Assembly (NCBI GenBank): GCA_964484395.1 | Contig: CAZAFM010000003.1 | Coordinates: 1 to 41,302, forward strand | Length of the DNA stretch: 41,302 nt | Source: CAZAFM01 sp964484395 | GTDB taxonomy: Bacteria; Campylobacterota; Campylobacteria; Campylobacterales; CAZAFM01 | Reading direction: 5' to 3' | Part shown: positions 23,919 through 32,021 of the stretch, piece by piece | Layout of the letters: every line of letters starts with the position of its first letter | Position numbering within the stretch: position 1 is the first letter of the stretch | The notes under the pieces: model-generated | What the model saw: only the letters and a program-made list of their open reading frames with translations | Told to the model about the DNA's origin: nothing | Database searches by the model: none | Position numbers and translations under genes: made by a program

Positions 23919-23921
23919 AGT
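23707..23921. repeat. 215-bp direct repeat, copy 2 (ferredoxin-subunit gene)
   Basis: Identical to 15286-15500 and in the same orientation, 8,421 bases away. The two copies bracket all other oxidoreductase subunit genes and the cobW-like gene. Confidence 0.95.
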
Positions 23922-23993
23922 TCCACTCCATGTTGTAAATTAATCTACTAAAACTCCACTAAAAAGAAGCAAGCTAGAGCAGATCTTCGTAAT

Positions 23994-24089
23994 GCTACTA
24001 AATAGATAAAATTGTGTTGAGGTCATATACACTTCATTAATGCATAGTAGCTCAACTTCAAGACTATCTACTTTGAAATAAGGTTATAC
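23994..24089 (-). promoter_or_regulatory. promoter and structured leader of oxidoreductase cluster 2
   Basis: The 260 bases between the delta gene and tpx contain no gene. On the minus strand TGGTATAAC (extended -10; hexamer 24089-24084) is the best promoter. It would leave a leader of about 155 bases. In the leader GTTGAG (24056-24051) can pair with CTCAAC (24021-24016). Its loop-side GCTACTA (24051-24045) can pair with TAGTAGC (24000-23994), a possible pseudoknot. There is no GTTACA repeat in this region, unlike cluster 1. Confidence 0.35.
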
Positions 24090-24178
24090 CAAAATTTACT
24101 TTAGAATTATTTTAGACAACCTATTTTGTGTAAAATCTTGGTGTTTATTACAATCTATTACCAATAAAAAGGCAGAAC

Positions 24179-24676
24179 CTAGAGAGCTTTTAGTGCATCC
24201 TCATAGTCTGGCTCTTCCGTGATTTCTGGCACTATCTGCTTGTAAGCAACTTTACCATCTGTATCAATAACTAGTATTGCTCTACAAGTAAGACCAGCTA
24301 GAGGACCATCAGTTAGTAGCATACCGTATTTTTGTGCAAACTCTTTATTTCTAAAATCAGAACAAACTGTAAGGTTTTCTATACCCTCAGTGGTGCAAAA
24401 TCTAGTTGCCGCAAAAGGAAGATCCATAGAGATAATAATAACCTCTGCATTACTAACTGAAGCTGCTTTTTCATTAAACTTCCTAGCTTCAGCTGCGCAA
24501 ACAGGAGTATCTAGTGAAGGGACTGCTACAAGAACTTGCTTTTTATCACCCTTGCCACCGATTTTCTTATCACTAAGATTACTTGCCACTAGTGTTACTT
24601 CAGGTGCACTATCACCTACATTTACTTCACTACCACCTATGTTTACTGTTTTGCCTTTTAGCTTTGTCGTTACCAT
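24179..24676 (-). CDS. tpx: thiol peroxidase (2-Cys peroxiredoxin)
   Basis: A 165-residue Tpx-family peroxiredoxin reducing H2O2 and alkyl peroxides at the expense of thioredoxin. The peroxidatic site is PSLDTPVCAAEARKF (Thr57, Cys60) and the resolving Cys is in TRFCTTEG (Cys94), with the usual spacing of 34. Arg and the dimer-forming SDFRNKEFAQKYG follow. A longer ORF begins at 24760, but the start is ATG 24676 (MVTTKLKG), which has CAAGGAG just upstream and gives the normal family length. Beside oxygen-sensitive Fe-S oxidoreductases a peroxide defence gene is sensible. Confidence 0.94.
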   Translation of the reverse strand: MVTTKLKGKTVNIGGSEVNVGDSAPEVTLVASNLSDKKIGGKGDKKQVLVAVPSLDTPVCAAEARKFNEKAASVSNAEVIIISMDLPFAATRFCTTEGIENLTVCSDFRNKEFAQKYGMLLTDGPLAGLTCRAILVIDTDGKVAYKQIVPEITEEPDYEDALKAL

Positions 24677-24703
24677 CAACTCTCCTTGTTTGAATTTATG
24701 AAA

Positions 24704-24746
24704 ATCTCTTAATGAGATAACTCTACTCTTATTTGTCTTAAATATA
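24704..24746 (-). promoter_or_regulatory. candidate tpx promoter and operator
   Basis: A possible -10 TATATT lies at 24746-24741 on the minus strand. About 16 bases past the predicted start is a perfect small dyad ATCTC-ATTAA-GAGAT (24718-24704). It could be an operator in the tpx leader. The sequence does not match a Fur or PerR box that I can recognise. Confidence 0.3.
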
Positions 24747-24859
24747 CAAATAGAGTTCATCTAGAAGGATATATCAGAGGCTAAGAGCTACTCTTAGAGT
24801 GGGAATTATGGAATAGTTTTTGCATATATTAAGAGCAGGAAAGCAAAAAAGGAAGCTCT

Positions 24860-25006
24860 ATGGAGATGATTACTACAATAATAGGTGTTATTATAGTTAT
24901 AGGTGTGTTGAAGTTTCTAAAAGGGCTAAATCACAAAAAACATAGTAGCAACGGTCATTCACACATTATAAATAACTACAAATACAAACTTACAGATGCT
25001 GATTAG
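24860..25006 (+). CDS. 48-residue putative single-helix membrane protein
   Basis: ATG 24860 opens a 48-codon ORF on the plus strand in the gap between tpx and the REC-EAL gene. The product begins MEMITTIIGVIIVIGVLKFL, one transmembrane helix, followed by a basic His-rich segment (NHKKHSSNGHSH). AAAGGAAG lies seven bases upstream of the ATG as RBS. Its stop overlaps the convergent gene's stop by four bases, the same tight packing seen for other genes here. No family is recognised. Confidence 0.5.
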   Translation: MEMITTIIGVIIVIGVLKFLKGLNHKKHSSNGHSHIINNYKYKLTDAD

Positions 25007-27123
25007 TCTAGGTTTATAGAGACATCTATAGTTCTTTTTGGCTCACCAATAAAGTAGCCTTGTGAGTAGTCAACACCAAACTCATTTACTGCTTCAAATA
25101 CCTCTTTAGAATGGACAAACTCCGCAATAGTCTGGATATTTAACCTTCTTGAAAAATCAACAATAGTCTTAGAGATAATCTGAGAGTTTTTATCTCTATC
25201 TGAGTTTTTGATGATTGAAGAGTCAATTTTGATAAAGTCAATATCAAGGTTTATGATGTGGGCGAAGTTAGAATAACCACTACCAAAGTCATCTATTGCG
25301 ATTTTACAACCGTATGATTTGACCATTGAGATAAAATCAGCTATGGACTCATAGTTTTTGATATGTTCTGATTCTAGTATCTCAAAAATCACTCTATTTG
25401 AAATCTCTTGACCTTCAAATCTATCTTTTATAAAACCGATAGTCTTCTCATCAACTATGTCTTCTATGGAGAGGTTTACAGAGAAAAGATAGTCTGTATC
25501 TACGAAGTTTTCAATAGCGTTATCTATAATGTTTCTTGTGATGTTTTCATACAGTCTTGAGCGTTTTGATATGTCTAAGAAGAAAAAAGGAGCGTATACA
25601 TTTCCCTCTTCACTTATTAGTCTTGCAAGGCACTCAAACTTGTTTATCTTTTTTGTTTTATTATCTATAATTGGCTGAAAGAACGCTACAACTCTTCTAT
25701 CCTCAAGTGCGTTTTTGAGTATTTTGAGCCACTTTAGGTTCTGTTCATACTCTTTTACAACCATCATTGATTTATCATAAAACAGAAACTGCTTCCTAAG
25801 TTTTTTTGCTCTTTTTAGTGCCATATCGGCTCTATTAATGATATTGTCTTTACTTCCTCTAGCAATACCTGCTGTAACATTTAGATGTATTTTTTGCTCA
25901 TTTGCTATAAAGAGATGTCTCTCTATGAAGTCATGAATGTGTTGAATAAAATCCTTTAAGACATTGTGTTCCAAATCTTTTGCAGAAAACATAGCATACT
26001 CATCAGCTTGTAGGCGATATAGAGTAAAAAGCTGCGAACTCTCTTTAATATGACCATCTATAATTCTAGCAATTTCATTTAATATCTGATCACCTACTTT
26101 GTTCCCATAGAAGTCATTTATCTCTTTAAATGAGTCTATATTTAGAAGAATAACAATAGTATCTTCTTTAGCCTCATCTATGTCTTTAAGTAGTTTTGCT
26201 CTATTAGGAAGTCCAGTTAGCTTATCATTATAAAGCTGTGTATGTAGTTCTTCATTTTTCTCTTTTATAATAAGAATATTCTGTTTTAGTTTTGCATTTA
26301 ACTTCTCAAGTTCTAGTCTTTTTTCTTCTAGTTCATCTTCAAACCACTTCCTATCTGTAATATCAGTCCAGTTTGATATAGAAACACTTTCATCTTTATA
26401 TGTTATGGTGTTTGAGATGATATCAAGATATTTTTCATTTCCACTTTTGGTAGTAACTCTAGCTTCTTGAAATCTAGAGATAAATTTCTCTCCAGCTAAT
26501 CTTCTTTTTTGGTTTTCTCTAAAAGATATCTCATCATCTTTGTTCTCAAATGTAATGTTTTCAAATGGGTCTTTTGAGTAGAGCTCATCTTTACTAAAGC
26601 CAGTTATCTCTTCTATGGCTTTGTTTACATATAAAAACTTATCTTTTATGATACAGATACCACTTGGAGAGTCCTCTGCTACTGTGCGAAAGAGCTCTTC
26701 ACTCTCATTTAGCTTTTTTTGAGCATCTTTAAACTTCGCTCTAATAGCGCATTTGTAGAGATTAGAGTGGAGTTTTTTACTATCTACAGGCTTATTTACA
26801 TAGCTCTCTACCCCAATATTTATAGCTTCTAGTAAGTACTCAATATCATTAAAAGCACTTACTACAGCAATAGGTGCATCAGGGTCTATCTCTTTTATCT
26901 CTCTACTCATATCAAGACCATTTTTTTTAGGCATCTGTATATCAGTCATTACAATATCTGGGTTTTTATCTTTAAAAACTTCTAAGCCTACTTGCCCATT
27001 TTCAGCACTATATACCTCTTTGAAGCGTCTTTTCAAAAAGTCTACTAAAGACTCCCTAACCCACTCTTCATCTTCAACGCAGAGTATGCTAAGGTCTTTA
27101 AAAATCTCTCTATCTGTACTCAC
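25003..27123 (-). CDS. response regulator with PAS, degenerate GGDEF and EAL domains
   Basis: A 706-residue cytoplasmic signalling protein. The receiver domain spans 8-125 with Asp18, phospho-acceptor Asp61 in MTDIQMP and Lys111 in VNKP. A PAS domain (140-255) and a short coiled coil (255-300) follow. The GGDEF-like domain (300-455) reads RLQADEY where GGDEF should be, so cyclase activity is unlikely. The EAL domain (470-700) keeps the catalytic set: Glu497 in FECLAR, Asn550, Glu581 or Glu584, Asp611-Asp612 in DDFGSGYS, Lys632, Glu668 and Gln688. It probably degrades cyclic di-GMP in response to phosphorylation. It begins with GTG, directly after the stop of the coiled-coil gene. Confidence 0.92.
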   Translation of the reverse strand: MSTDREIFKDLSILCVEDEEWVRESLVDFLKRRFKEVYSAENGQVGLEVFKDKNPDIVMTDIQMPKKNGLDMSREIKEIDPDAPIAVVSAFNDIEYLLEAINIGVESYVNKPVDSKKLHSNLYKCAIRAKFKDAQKKLNESEELFRTVAEDSPSGICIIKDKFLYVNKAIEEITGFSKDELYSKDPFENITFENKDDEISFRENQKRRLAGEKFISRFQEARVTTKSGNEKYLDIISNTITYKDESVSISNWTDITDRKWFEDELEEKRLELEKLNAKLKQNILIIKEKNEELHTQLYNDKLTGLPNRAKLLKDIDEAKEDTIVILLNIDSFKEINDFYGNKVGDQILNEIARIIDGHIKESSQLFTLYRLQADEYAMFSAKDLEHNVLKDFIQHIHDFIERHLFIANEQKIHLNVTAGIARGSKDNIINRADMALKRAKKLRKQFLFYDKSMMVVKEYEQNLKWLKILKNALEDRRVVAFFQPIIDNKTKKINKFECLARLISEEGNVYAPFFFLDISKRSRLYENITRNIIDNAIENFVDTDYLFSVNLSIEDIVDEKTIGFIKDRFEGQEISNRVIFEILESEHIKNYESIADFISMVKSYGCKIAIDDFGSGYSNFAHIINLDIDFIKIDSSIIKNSDRDKNSQIISKTIVDFSRRLNIQTIAEFVHSKEVFEAVNEFGVDYSQGYFIGEPKRTIDVSINLD

Positions 27124-27867
27124 TTATACCTCTTTTGAAAAATCGTACTCTACATTTTGGTTTTGTAACTTCAGTCTAAACTCATGTAGTAGGTTTTTAA
27201 CAAATTTCTTATCATTTACATAAAAAAGAGCCTTTGGTGTATCAAAAATATCCGCAGGTCTTACTTCAAGAAGTCCTTCTATATCATAACCCATAAGCTT
27301 AGCTTCTTTGGTTATGAAGCTTTGAAGATTCTCCCCTATACCTATTAAATCTTTTTTTTGAGATATTTTGTATCCACTTAGGTCAAATTCCATAAACGAT
27401 GAAGCGTCTATAGTATAGAGATAGTACTTTAGTACTTCTGAAGAGCTTGAAATTACAAAGTTTGTATCAATATTTAGTCCAAAAAGTAACTCTTTATCGC
27501 TTGTTATCTCTCTTTGTGTTCTTTGTGTTGTATAATCTTTTTTTATATCACCACTTTGTAGTCGCTCTTCTATTCTATAAATGAGCTTATCAAACTCACT
27601 ATTGAACTTCTCAATCTCTTCATTTACTTCTAGTATAGCACTCTCTTTTTCTTTGATGATACTATCTTTTATGCCAAGCTCACTCTCTAGTACACTAACC
27701 CTTCTTGTGAGCTCATTTATCTTTTTAAGACTATACTCAAACTCAACCTTAAGGGCTGATATATCCTCTCTAAGAGCGCTGTTTTGTTCTTTTAAAGTTT
27801 TATTCTCTTTATTTACAAGCATAAACTGCTGCTTGTAGTGCTCAGCACGAGTGTTATGGACTCTCAT
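27124..27867 (-). CDS. coiled-coil protein paired with the REC-EAL regulator
   Basis: A 247-residue protein. Residues 1-105 are a long charged coiled coil rich in Lys/Glu heptads (TLKEQNSALREDISALKVE). Residues 120-247 form a globular domain with alternating strands and helices (LLFGLNIDTNFVISSSSEVL, FYVNDKKFVKNLLHEF) that I cannot assign. Its stop is adjacent to the GTG of the REC-PAS-GGDEF-EAL gene, so the two are co-translated and probably act together. RBS AAGGAT precedes the ATG. A possible -10 TATACT is at 27916-27911. Confidence 0.75.
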   Translation of the reverse strand: MRVHNTRAEHYKQQFMLVNKENKTLKEQNSALREDISALKVEFEYSLKKINELTRRVSVLESELGIKDSIIKEKESAILEVNEEIEKFNSEFDKLIYRIEERLQSGDIKKDYTTQRTQREITSDKELLFGLNIDTNFVISSSSEVLKYYLYTIDASSFMEFDLSGYKISQKKDLIGIGENLQSFITKEAKLMGYDIEGLLEVRPADIFDTPKALFYVNDKKFVKNLLHEFRLKLQNQNVEYDFSKEV

Positions 27868-27961
27868 CTAAGATCCTTAAAATCATTTATTTAGATAGAT
27901 TTGTAATAGTAGTATAGTGTGTTGTTGCTTTTCTTTTGATAAGATGGATTAGGTTAGCATA

Positions 27962-27988
27962 GCTTTAAGAAGCTTGACTTCTTAAAGC
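27962..27988. terminator. perfect 11-bp hairpin between flgH and the coiled-coil gene
   Basis: GCTTTAAGAAG-CTTGA-CTTCTTAAAGC is an exact inverted repeat. No T-run follows on either strand, so it is a weak terminator or an mRNA 3'-end structure for flgH (minus strand). Confidence 0.4.
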
Positions 27989-28017
27989 GTATCATGACTT
28001 CTGAAAGAATTCTAATA

Positions 28018-28743
28018 TTAAAACGGCCAGATAGACTCTACAAGGCGAGTTCCCCATCTTTTTTCTGTAGCCTTCCTTAGTTGACCCTCTGTGTTGTACA
28101 TTATTTTAGCATCTGCTATATATTGTGAATCTATAGAGTTTGCAGCACTTATATCCTCAGGTCTAATAACCCCACTGACACGGATGTTTTGCTTCTCACC
28201 ATCTATAAGTATCTCTCTTCCACCCTCTATGAAGTAGTTTCCGTTGTTTAGGATTTTGATAACCCTAGCTGAAACTGTTGTTGTAAAGCTCTCTTGTCTT
28301 TGTTGAGAGCCTGAACCATCAAATTCACTTGAACTATCAAGCTCCGCACCTATGTTTGTAATACCATTTATGCTATTCATAGCTCCACTTACAGCTGCAT
28401 TTATTGCATTACCTTCTGCATTATAGCCAGTATTTAGTCCACCTAGACCTAGTGCTGCATTGTAGTTAGTTGATTTTGAACGGTCTGAGTTTTGAGTAGC
28501 AGTCTCTTGAATTACCACTGTTACTATATCATTTACTGACATAGCTTTTCTATCAGAGTAGAGCGGACTATCACCTTGATTAAAAAGGCTCCCCGCGTTT
28601 CCAAGCTCATACTCCTCCTCACGAGAAGGTAGCTCCTCAACATACTTAGGTGGAGCAAAGCTTATTGCAGGGTCTTGTCTAGTTGTACATCCACTAAAAA
28701 AAAGCATCCATGCTATTAGTGTAAAAGTTAAAATCCATCTCAT
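28018..28743 (-). CDS. flgH: flagellar L-ring lipoprotein FlgH
   Basis: A 241-residue outer-membrane lipoprotein forming the L-ring of the flagellar basal body. It has a signal peptide with lipobox FFSGC (Cys19), then SVNDIVTVVIQETATQNSDRS, SFTTTVSARVIKILNNGNYF (family core), GGREILIDGEKQNIRVSG, IRPEDISAANSIDS and the C-terminal WGTRLVESIWPF. The ORF extends upstream to 28896, but the true start is ATG 28743. It has AAGGA eight bases before it, gives a proper signal peptide, and lies just downstream of a sigma-54 promoter that overlaps the longer ORF. Confidence 0.95.
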   Translation of the reverse strand: MRWILTFTLIAWMLFFSGCTTRQDPAISFAPPKYVEELPSREEEYELGNAGSLFNQGDSPLYSDRKAMSVNDIVTVVIQETATQNSDRSKSTNYNAALGLGGLNTGYNAEGNAINAAVSGAMNSINGITNIGAELDSSSEFDGSGSQQRQESFTTTVSARVIKILNNGNYFIEGGREILIDGEKQNIRVSGVIRPEDISAANSIDSQYIADAKIMYNTEGQLRKATEKRWGTRLVESIWPF

Positions 28744-28768
28744 ACAAATGTCCTTATTTGAGTTTTGG

Positions 28769-28774
28769 TATAAT
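28769..28774 (+). promoter_or_regulatory. sigma-70 promoter of yqeY (extended -10)
   Basis: TTTTGGTATAATAAAG has a consensus TATAAT with a TGG extension. Transcription would start near 28781, inside the divergent flgH sigma-54 element. A second TATAAT lies at 28783-28788 but is too close to the start codon to be useful. Confidence 0.5.
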
Positions 28775-28775
28775 A

Positions 28776-28793
28776 AAGCAAATATAATTCCAA
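28776..28793 (-). promoter_or_regulatory. sigma-54 promoter of flgH
   Basis: The minus strand reads TTTGGAATTATATTTGCTTT. GG (28791-28790) and GC (28779-28778) are exactly ten bases apart, with the TTGG and TTGCTTT flanks of the RpoN consensus. Predicted start is near 28766, 23 bases before the ATG. Confidence 0.75.
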
Positions 28794-28802
28794 AGGATGG
28801 AG

Positions 28803-29249
28803 ATGTCTGAACTAAAAAACAGAATAAACAGCGAAGTAAAAGAGGCGATGAAAAACAAAGATGCCCAAAAAAGAGATGCCCTAAGAATGCTAACAAGTGC
28901 TATAAAGCAAGTAGAGGTAGATGAGAGAAAAGAGTTAAAAGATGAAGATGTAGTCAAAATAATCCAAAAAGCCATAAAACAAAGAGAGGATGCAGCTACT
29001 CAGTATAGAGAAGGTGGACGAGAGGAGCTAGCAAGTAAGGAGGAGGCTGAGATTGAGATTTTTAAGACCTACCTACCAGCACAATTAAGTGATAAGGAGC
29101 TTGAAGAAAAACTAAAGTCAATTATAGATAGTGTTGGCGCTACAAGTATGAAAGATATGGGAAAAATCATGGGTGTTGCTACCAAAGAGATAGGTAGTAG
29201 TGCAGATGGTAAAAGAATAAATATGGTCGTAAAAAAACTACTCTCATAG
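28803..29249 (+). CDS. GatB/YqeY-domain protein
   Basis: A 148-residue YqeY-family protein, homologous to the tail domain of GatB and of some glutaminyl-tRNA synthetases. A role in tRNA-dependent amidation is suspected but not settled. Motifs are KRDALRMLTSAIKQVEVDER, DVVKIIQKAIKQREDAATQY, EIEIFKTYLPAQLSD and TSMKDMGKIMGVATKEIG. The start is placed at the second ATG (28803), five bases after AAAGGA; the first ATG (28797) would be too close to that RBS. Its end overlaps the convergent phosphatase gene by six bases. Confidence 0.88.
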   Translation: MSELKNRINSEVKEAMKNKDAQKRDALRMLTSAIKQVEVDERKELKDEDVVKIIQKAIKQREDAATQYREGGREELASKEEAEIEIFKTYLPAQLSDKELEEKLKSIIDSVGATSMKDMGKIMGVATKEIGSSADGKRINMVVKKLLS

Positions 29250-29948
29250 ACTACTATAGTCAGTTTTTGATTTCTGCTCAATAAGTAGGTAGTTTTGGGT
29301 ATCAAATCTATTATTTTGATACTCAAAAACCCCTGCACTTAGTTTGTTTCCATATACACAGCCTGTATCTAGTCCTACTGAGTTTTTTAGGACTTTTGCA
29401 CTCTTAAAAACCTGATGACCATAGACTACAAATCCTTGCTCTCCACCATATTGCTCAGCCCAGAATGTATCTCTTTTGTCTTTTTGATCTAGTGATATAA
29501 ACTTTCCATTTTTATCTAGATATCTAGTATGAACAAGTTTGCTAAAACCATATCTATCAAGCCTATCTACCCTAGCTCCTCTCCATAAACCACCGTGCAA
29601 AACTGTGATGTTCTGGACTTTTATGTAGTATGGAAGTGTTGAGAGGAAGAGAATGTCTTCACTATCAAGTTCTGTAAAAAGAGCCTTTTGTTTTTGGTTA
29701 AGGTTTAGGGTTTGAGTGTTTTTTTTAAGGGAGTTTTTGTATTTTAAAAACTTCTCTTCATGGTTTCCTAGAACTGTTTTTATGTTGTTGTTTTTTATGA
29801 ACTTTATTAGTTTTTTAGAGTATAAGCCTTTGTTGATAATATCGCCTACACATATCTCTAAATCACCTTTTTGTGGCTTTATCTTCTCTCTTAGTGCTAA
29901 AAACTCCTCAAAGCACCCATGCAAATCACCATAAACTATAAGCCTCAT
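29244..29948 (-). CDS. metallophosphoesterase (PrpE/ApaH-like)
   Basis: A 234-residue calcineurin-like phosphoesterase. The two-metal site is visible: Asp8 and His10 in YGDLHGC, Asp36 in CVGDIINKG, Asn62 and His63 in GNHEEK, His118 in VLHGGLWRG, and a late His in VVYGHQVFKSA. This pattern fits the ser/thr phosphatase and symmetrical Ap4A hydrolase group. The substrate is unknown. An ORF extension to 29999 is rejected because MRLIVYGDLHG is the natural domain start and GGAGAGGGAAG precedes it. Confidence 0.82.
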   Translation of the reverse strand: MRLIVYGDLHGCFEEFLALREKIKPQKGDLEICVGDIINKGLYSKKLIKFIKNNNIKTVLGNHEEKFLKYKNSLKKNTQTLNLNQKQKALFTELDSEDILFLSTLPYYIKVQNITVLHGGLWRGARVDRLDRYGFSKLVHTRYLDKNGKFISLDQKDKRDTFWAEQYGGEQGFVVYGHQVFKSAKVLKNSVGLDTGCVYGNKLSAGVFEYQNNRFDTQNYLLIEQKSKTDYSSL

Positions 29949-30111
29949 AAAAGCTTCCCTCTCCTTCCTTCTAAGCCATATCTGAAACAAATCAAACAAA
30001 TTTTGTGTGATTATAGCATATTGGGTGATTTTTTTATAAATATATTCGTAATACTATTGTATCATAGACAGATATAGAGTGTGCTACCATCTAAATAAAG
30101 AGAGGATTTTG

Positions 30112-30615
30112 ATGAAACCAAGTCCAAATGACAATGAGCTTAGCTTCTCAAGTAGTGAGATAATCGTATCAAAAACTGATACAAAAGGGAAAATTACTTA
30201 TGGTAATAAGCTGTTTATTGAACTATCCAAGTATAGTGAGAGTGACTTAATAGGTAAACCACATAGCACTATTAGGCATCCTGATATGCCTAGGACTATA
30301 TTTTGGCTTTTGTGGGATAGAATTCAGAATGGGAATGAGATATATGCGTATGTAAAAAATCTCTCAGCTGATGGGTCATACTATTGGGTTTTGGCAAATG
30401 TTACACCATCCTTTGACCCAAAAGGAAGTATTATAGGTTACTACTCAGTAAGGCGAAAACCAAAAAAGGAGTTACTAAGTAGTGAAATTATTCCACTTTA
30501 TAAAAAACTTCTAGAGGTAGAGTCAAATGGTGGACTAGATAAAGGAAAAGAGTTTCTAGATGATATGTTAGAAAATAAGGGAGTTAGCTATGATAAGTTC
30601 ATCCTATCTTTATAG
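30112..30615 (+). CDS. cetB: CetB-like PAS sensor for energy taxis
   Basis: A 167-residue single PAS-domain protein. It matches the FAD-binding PAS of Aer and of Campylobacter CetB: SKTDTKGKITYGNKLF, GKPHSTIRHPDMP, FWLLWDRIQNG, AYVKNLSADGSYYWVLANVT and GYYSVRRKPK. CetB senses redox or energy state and signals through the separate membrane receptor CetA, which is the next gene here. The start is ATG 30112 after GAGAGG, not the upstream GTG at 30079. The gene overlaps the receptor gene by 26 bases, implying stoichiometric production. Confidence 0.85.
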   Translation: MKPSPNDNELSFSSSEIIVSKTDTKGKITYGNKLFIELSKYSESDLIGKPHSTIRHPDMPRTIFWLLWDRIQNGNEIYAYVKNLSADGSYYWVLANVTPSFDPKGSIIGYYSVRRKPKKELLSSEIIPLYKKLLEVESNGGLDKGKEFLDDMLENKGVSYDKFILSL

Positions 30616-32011
30616 AATAGAGGTTATTTGTTATGCATTAATTGGACTTGGAATTATAGGTGCTATAAGCAGTGTCACACTAGGACTAAACTATGTAGCA
30701 CTTGTAGTTTTTCTTATCATCATCATCGTAGCTATCCCTCTTAAGTTAGTAGTAGCAAATCTTAAAAAAGAGCTTGTAAGGGTTTCAGAAATTGTATCAG
30801 ATGCCTCAAAGGGAAACTTTGAGAGAAGAGTTACTTTTGTCAAAGGCGGGGAGGAGATGAGTAAACTCTCTTGGGGAGTGAATGACCTATTAGATCAGAT
30901 GGAGACATTTATAAGAGAGATTACAACCTCTATAAGCAAAGCCTCAGAAGGTGAGTTCTATCGAAAGGTTGACGAACAAGGACTTAATAGCTCACTTATT
31001 CGCTCATCAACACTCATTAACCAGTCAATCAATCAGATGGAAACAAGTTATGAGAAGATGCAAAGAGAGGAGCTAAATATGGCACTCTCTAAAATAGATA
31101 GAACAAAAGAGCAGATTCAGTTAGTCCGTGAGGGTATGAGTAAGGATATTAAGGTTCTAGATGTTCTAAGTGCAAAAATAAAAGAGGCAGCAGAGCTCTC
31201 AAATCAGAGCAAAAAAGAGACAGAGGATGTAGTTGAGAGTCTACATGAGCTAGTAGGTATTATAGCCGGAAATAATGATGCAATAACTTCACTAGCTAGT
31301 AGGGCGGTTGAGATAAATAGTGTTGTTCAGCTAATTACTGATATAACAGAGCAAACTAACCTTCTAGCTCTAAATGCAGCCATTGAATCAGCAAGAGCAG
31401 GGGAACATGGAAGGGGGTTTGCAGTAGTTGCTCAAGAGGTTAAAAAACTAGCTGAACGAACACAGAGGGCTACTAGCGAGATTAGCCTACAGATAAAGAC
31501 ACTCCAACAAGAGACTGATGATATTCATGGAAATTCTGAAAATATGAATAACATAGCTCAAGAAGCAGAAAAAACAATCAAATCTTTTGAAACAATCCTT
31601 ATGAAGCTTAATAAAGAGAACAATGAAGTAGCTCTTGAAACAAAAAGAGTAGAGAATGCAATATTTGGAAATCTTGTCAAAATAGACCATATTGCATTTA
31701 AATCAGATGCTTATGGTGCCTTTTATGTAGGTGATGATAGTAAGAAGTTTGATGATGCTAACAACTGTAGGCTTGGTCAGTGGTACAACACAAAGGGCAA
31801 AGATATGTATGGAAACCTACAGTCTTACAAAGAGTTAGCAGCTCCACATCAAGAGTATCATGATAGTATCATAGAAGCTGTTGAGTACCTCAAAAACAAA
31901 ACTATTTTTGAACATAGAGATGAGGTTATTAGTAAGTTTGAGAACTCCGAGGCGCTTAGTAAGAGAGTATTTGGCTTGATTGATAAGATGCTAGATGAAT
32001 CAAACAGCTAA
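30590..32011 (+). CDS. cetA: CetA-like methyl-accepting receptor with C-terminal CZB zinc-binding domain
   Basis: A 473-residue chemoreceptor. Two membrane helices (about 11-28 and 34-53) are joined by a very short loop, so there is no periplasmic ligand domain, as in CetA and Aer. A HAMP region, a long helical signalling domain with the invariant hairpin tip LNAAIESARAGEHGRGFAVV, and a final CZB domain (about 385-465) follow. CZB ligands are visible in IDHIAFKSDAY, NNCRLGQWY and APHQEYHDS (His, Cys, His, His). CZB domains respond to zinc or hypochlorite in other bacteria. The receptor would take its input from the CetB-like PAS protein encoded just upstream. RBS is GGGAG. Confidence 0.87.
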   Translation: MISSSYLYRIEVICYALIGLGIIGAISSVTLGLNYVALVVFLIIIIVAIPLKLVVANLKKELVRVSEIVSDASKGNFERRVTFVKGGEEMSKLSWGVNDLLDQMETFIREITTSISKASEGEFYRKVDEQGLNSSLIRSSTLINQSINQMETSYEKMQREELNMALSKIDRTKEQIQLVREGMSKDIKVLDVLSAKIKEAAELSNQSKKETEDVVESLHELVGIIAGNNDAITSLASRAVEINSVVQLITDITEQTNLLALNAAIESARAGEHGRGFAVVAQEVKKLAERTQRATSEISLQIKTLQQETDDIHGNSENMNNIAQEAEKTIKSFETILMKLNKENNEVALETKRVENAIFGNLVKIDHIAFKSDAYGAFYVGDDSKKFDDANNCRLGQWYNTKGKDMYGNLQSYKELAAPHQEYHDSIIEAVEYLKNKTIFEHRDEVISKFENSEALSKRVFGLIDKMLDESNS

Positions 32012-32021
32012 TAGCTTCTAA

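Noticed and set aside
24147..24162. ATTACA-N4-ATTACC as a third member of the GTTACA box family
   Set aside because: Only a partial match, and it is in the opposite orientation relative to cluster 2.
24677..24760. 28-residue N-terminal extension of Tpx
   Set aside because: Not a signal peptide, absent from the family, and a good RBS is present at the internal ATG.
28744..28896. Longer start for flgH
   Set aside because: It would add a Cys/Phe-rich leader in front of a perfect lipoprotein signal peptide and cross the divergent promoters.
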